A DNA stretch of 6,156 nucleotides, from contig CAZFPA010000100.1 in NCBI GenBank assembly GCA_964520975.1, forward strand, positions 1-6,156. The letters run 5' to 3'. A program made the translations under genes and the position numbers. Below are positions 4,723 through 6,156 of the stretch, piece by piece; the first letter of the stretch is position 1; each line of letters begins with the position of its first letter. The notes below the pieces were generated by a model, which ran no database searches, had not been told where the DNA came from, and saw only the letters and a program-made list of their open reading frames with translations. Source of the DNA: CAZFPA01 sp964520975. GTDB taxonomy: Bacteria > Bacillota > Negativicutes > Selenomonadales > Selenomonadaceae.

Positions 4723-6156
4723 TTGGAATCTCTACACGGTATCATCAATGCAGTAAACACTGTTCTTTGGTCGTATGTCCTCATCATCGTACTCGTCGGC
4801 ATCGGCATCTGGTTCACACTGCGCACGAAGCTCGTACAGGTACGCATGCTGCCGGAAATGCTGCGCCTGCTCACGGAAGGCATCGGCAGCAAGACCACGG
4901 ACAAACAGATCAGCACCTTTCAGGCCTTTTGCGTGAGCACGGCCTCCCGCGTCGGCGTCGGCAATATTGCCGGCGTAGCGATTGCCATCGTCACGGGCGG
5001 CCCCGGCGCCGTCTTCTGGATGTGGGTCATCGCCTTCATCGGCTGCGCGACCGGCTTCGTCGAGAGCACCCTGGCACAGATCTACAAGCTGCCGCGCGGT
5101 AACGGAACCTTCCACGGCGGCCCGGCCTACTATATCCAGAACGCCCTGAAAAAGCCCGGCATCGCCAAGCTCTTCGCACTGCTCATCTCCGTCACCTTCG
5201 GCCTCATCTACAACTCGGTACAGGCAAACACTATTGCCCTGTCCGTTGAAACGGCCTTCGGCCTCGATCATATGACAACTGCGCTCGTACTCTGCGTACT
5301 CACCGGCCTCGTCATCTTCGGCGGCATGACGCGCATCGCCAAGGTAGCCGAGCTCCTGGTTCCCGTCATGGCTGGCATCTACCTGCTGGCCGCCTTCATT
5401 GTATTCATCACCTGCATCGACCAGGTCCCGGCCATGTTCGCGCTCATCTTCCATGACGCGTTCACGCCGCAGGCCGCTGTCGGCGGCGGTATCGGAACCG
5501 CCATCCTCACAGGCGTCAAGCGCGGCCTCTTCTCCAACGAGGCCGGTGAAGGCAGCGTGCCGAATGCTGCGGCTACCGCAACGACAAGCCATCCGGTCAA
5601 GCAGGGTCTCGTACAGTCCTTCGGTGTCTACGTCGATACCTGGATCGTCTGCACCGCGACCGCTTTCATCATCCTGCTCACCGGGCAGTATACGGTAGGC
5701 GGCGAGCTCACCGGCATCGCACTCGCCCAGAAATCCCTTGCGCTGAACTTCGGCGCCTGGGCACCGACCTTCCTCTCCGTCGTCGTCTTCATGTTCGCCT
5801 TCAGCTCCATTGTCGGCAACTACTACTACGGCGAAATCAACATCTCCTTCTTCAAGGGAAACACGAAGACCTACCTGCTCGTCTTCCGCTGCTTCGTAAT
5901 CTTCATGGTATTCTTTGGCAGCCTGGCCGAGCTCTCGCTCGTCTGGGATATGGCGGATCTCTTCATGGGCTTCCTCTGCCTCACGAACCTCTATGCGATT
6001 TCCCAGCTTGCCAAATACGCCTATGCAGCCCTCAACGACTACCTGTCGCAAAAAGCTGCCGGCATCAAAAACCCGACCTTCGATCCGAAGGTGCTGCCGG
6101 ATGAAACCGGCATCTATGCCTGGGGCCTGGAAAAGATAAGAAAAGCAGACGACTGA
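4723..6156 (+). CDS. AGCS-family alanine/glycine:cation (Na+) symporter
   Basis: The product has 477 residues, full length for the AGCS (sodium:alanine symporter) family, in the inner membrane with about ten or eleven hydrophobic segments. The family moves alanine or glycine into the cell with Na+ or H+. The family signature is clear at about 74-101 (ASRVGVGNIAGVAIAIV then TGGPGAVFWMW), followed by FVEST (112-116), GGPAYYIQ (132-139), LFSNEAGEGSVPNAAATA (269-286) and HPVKQGLVQSFGVYVDTW (290-307). The C-terminus is a soluble tail ending KIRKADD. The gene starts with TTG, supported by AGAAAGGA nine bases upstream and by the Leu/Met-ESLHGIINAVN start typical of the family. It stops with the TGA that is the last codon of the window. 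It is divergent from the FIST operon and shares its 420-base control region. Substrate choice between alanine and glycine cannot be read from the sequence. Confidence 0.95.
   Translation: MESLHGIINAVNTVLWSYVLIIVLVGIGIWFTLRTKLVQVRMLPEMLRLLTEGIGSKTTDKQISTFQAFCVSTASRVGVGNIAGVAIAIVTGGPGAVFWMWVIAFIGCATGFVESTLAQIYKLPRGNGTFHGGPAYYIQNALKKPGIAKLFALLISVTFGLIYNSVQANTIALSVETAFGLDHMTTALVLCVLTGLVIFGGMTRIAKVAELLVPVMAGIYLLAAFIVFITCIDQVPAMFALIFHDAFTPQAAVGGGIGTAILTGVKRGLFSNEAGEGSVPNAAATATTSHPVKQGLVQSFGVYVDTWIVCTATAFIILLTGQYTVGGELTGIALAQKSLALNFGAWAPTFLSVVVFMFAFSSIVGNYYYGEINISFFKGNTKTYLLVFRCFVIFMVFFGSLAELSLVWDMADLFMGFLCLTNLYAISQLAKYAYAALNDYLSQKAAGIKNPTFDPKVLPDETGIYAWGLEKIRKADD

Noticed and set aside
4732..6051. 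439-codon open frame antisense to the symporter
   Set aside because: Its composition (runs of Asp, Glu, Gly, Ala) is the mirror of a GC-rich membrane-protein gene; no recognisable domain.
1..6156. CRISPR array, tRNA, rRNA, insertion sequence or phage features
   Set aside because: No spaced direct repeats, no cloverleaf sequences, no transposase or terminal inverted repeats were seen; coding sequence fills about 92 percent of the window.

Overview
The window (6156 bases, GC-rich, looking like the chromosome of an anaerobe) holds four protein genes. Three lie on the minus strand and appear to form one operon (FIST sensor, then a hydrogenase-domain/c-di-GMP protein, then a secreted SYLF protein). 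The fourth is a divergent plus-strand amino-acid symporter. Strong Shine-Dalgarno sites, a TTG start, an [FeFe]-hydrogenase-type sensor and an exported SYLF protein together suggest an anaerobic Firmicute. The high GC and exported envelope-type protein would fit a diderm Negativicute of the Selenomonas/Mitsuokella type. That placement is inference from gene content and is not proven here.

Layout. Positions 7-576 (-) encode a small exported SYLF (YSC84-like) protein. Positions 620-3184 (-) encode an 854-residue protein. In order it has two [4Fe-4S] ferredoxin clusters, a sensory-type [FeFe]-hydrogenase H-cluster domain, a further four-Cys Fe-S motif, a degenerate GGDEF domain and an EAL phosphodiesterase domain with every expected catalytic residue. 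Positions 3181-4302 (-) encode a two-part FIST sensor protein whose stop codon overlaps the next start (ATGA). Positions 4303-4722 are intergenic. They hold a good extended -10 promoter for the symporter, a plausible minus-strand promoter for the operon, and a cluster of TACAATT-like half-sites including a perfect 9-bp inverted repeat. They also hold a roughly 300-base leader before the FIST gene with no riboswitch that I recognise. Positions 4723-6156 (+) encode a complete AGCS-family alanine/glycine:cation symporter, whose stop codon is the last codon of the window.

How it may work together (inference): FIST domains have been proposed to sense small ligands such as amino acids, and this one is divergent from an amino-acid transporter. 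It is translationally coupled to a protein that could sense H2 or redox state through an H-cluster and lower c-di-GMP through its EAL domain. The window is therefore a candidate amino-acid plus hydrogen/redox to c-di-GMP signalling module, with a secreted lipid-binding-type protein as a possible envelope partner. Each domain family is known. The specific combination and the shared control region are what deserve attention.
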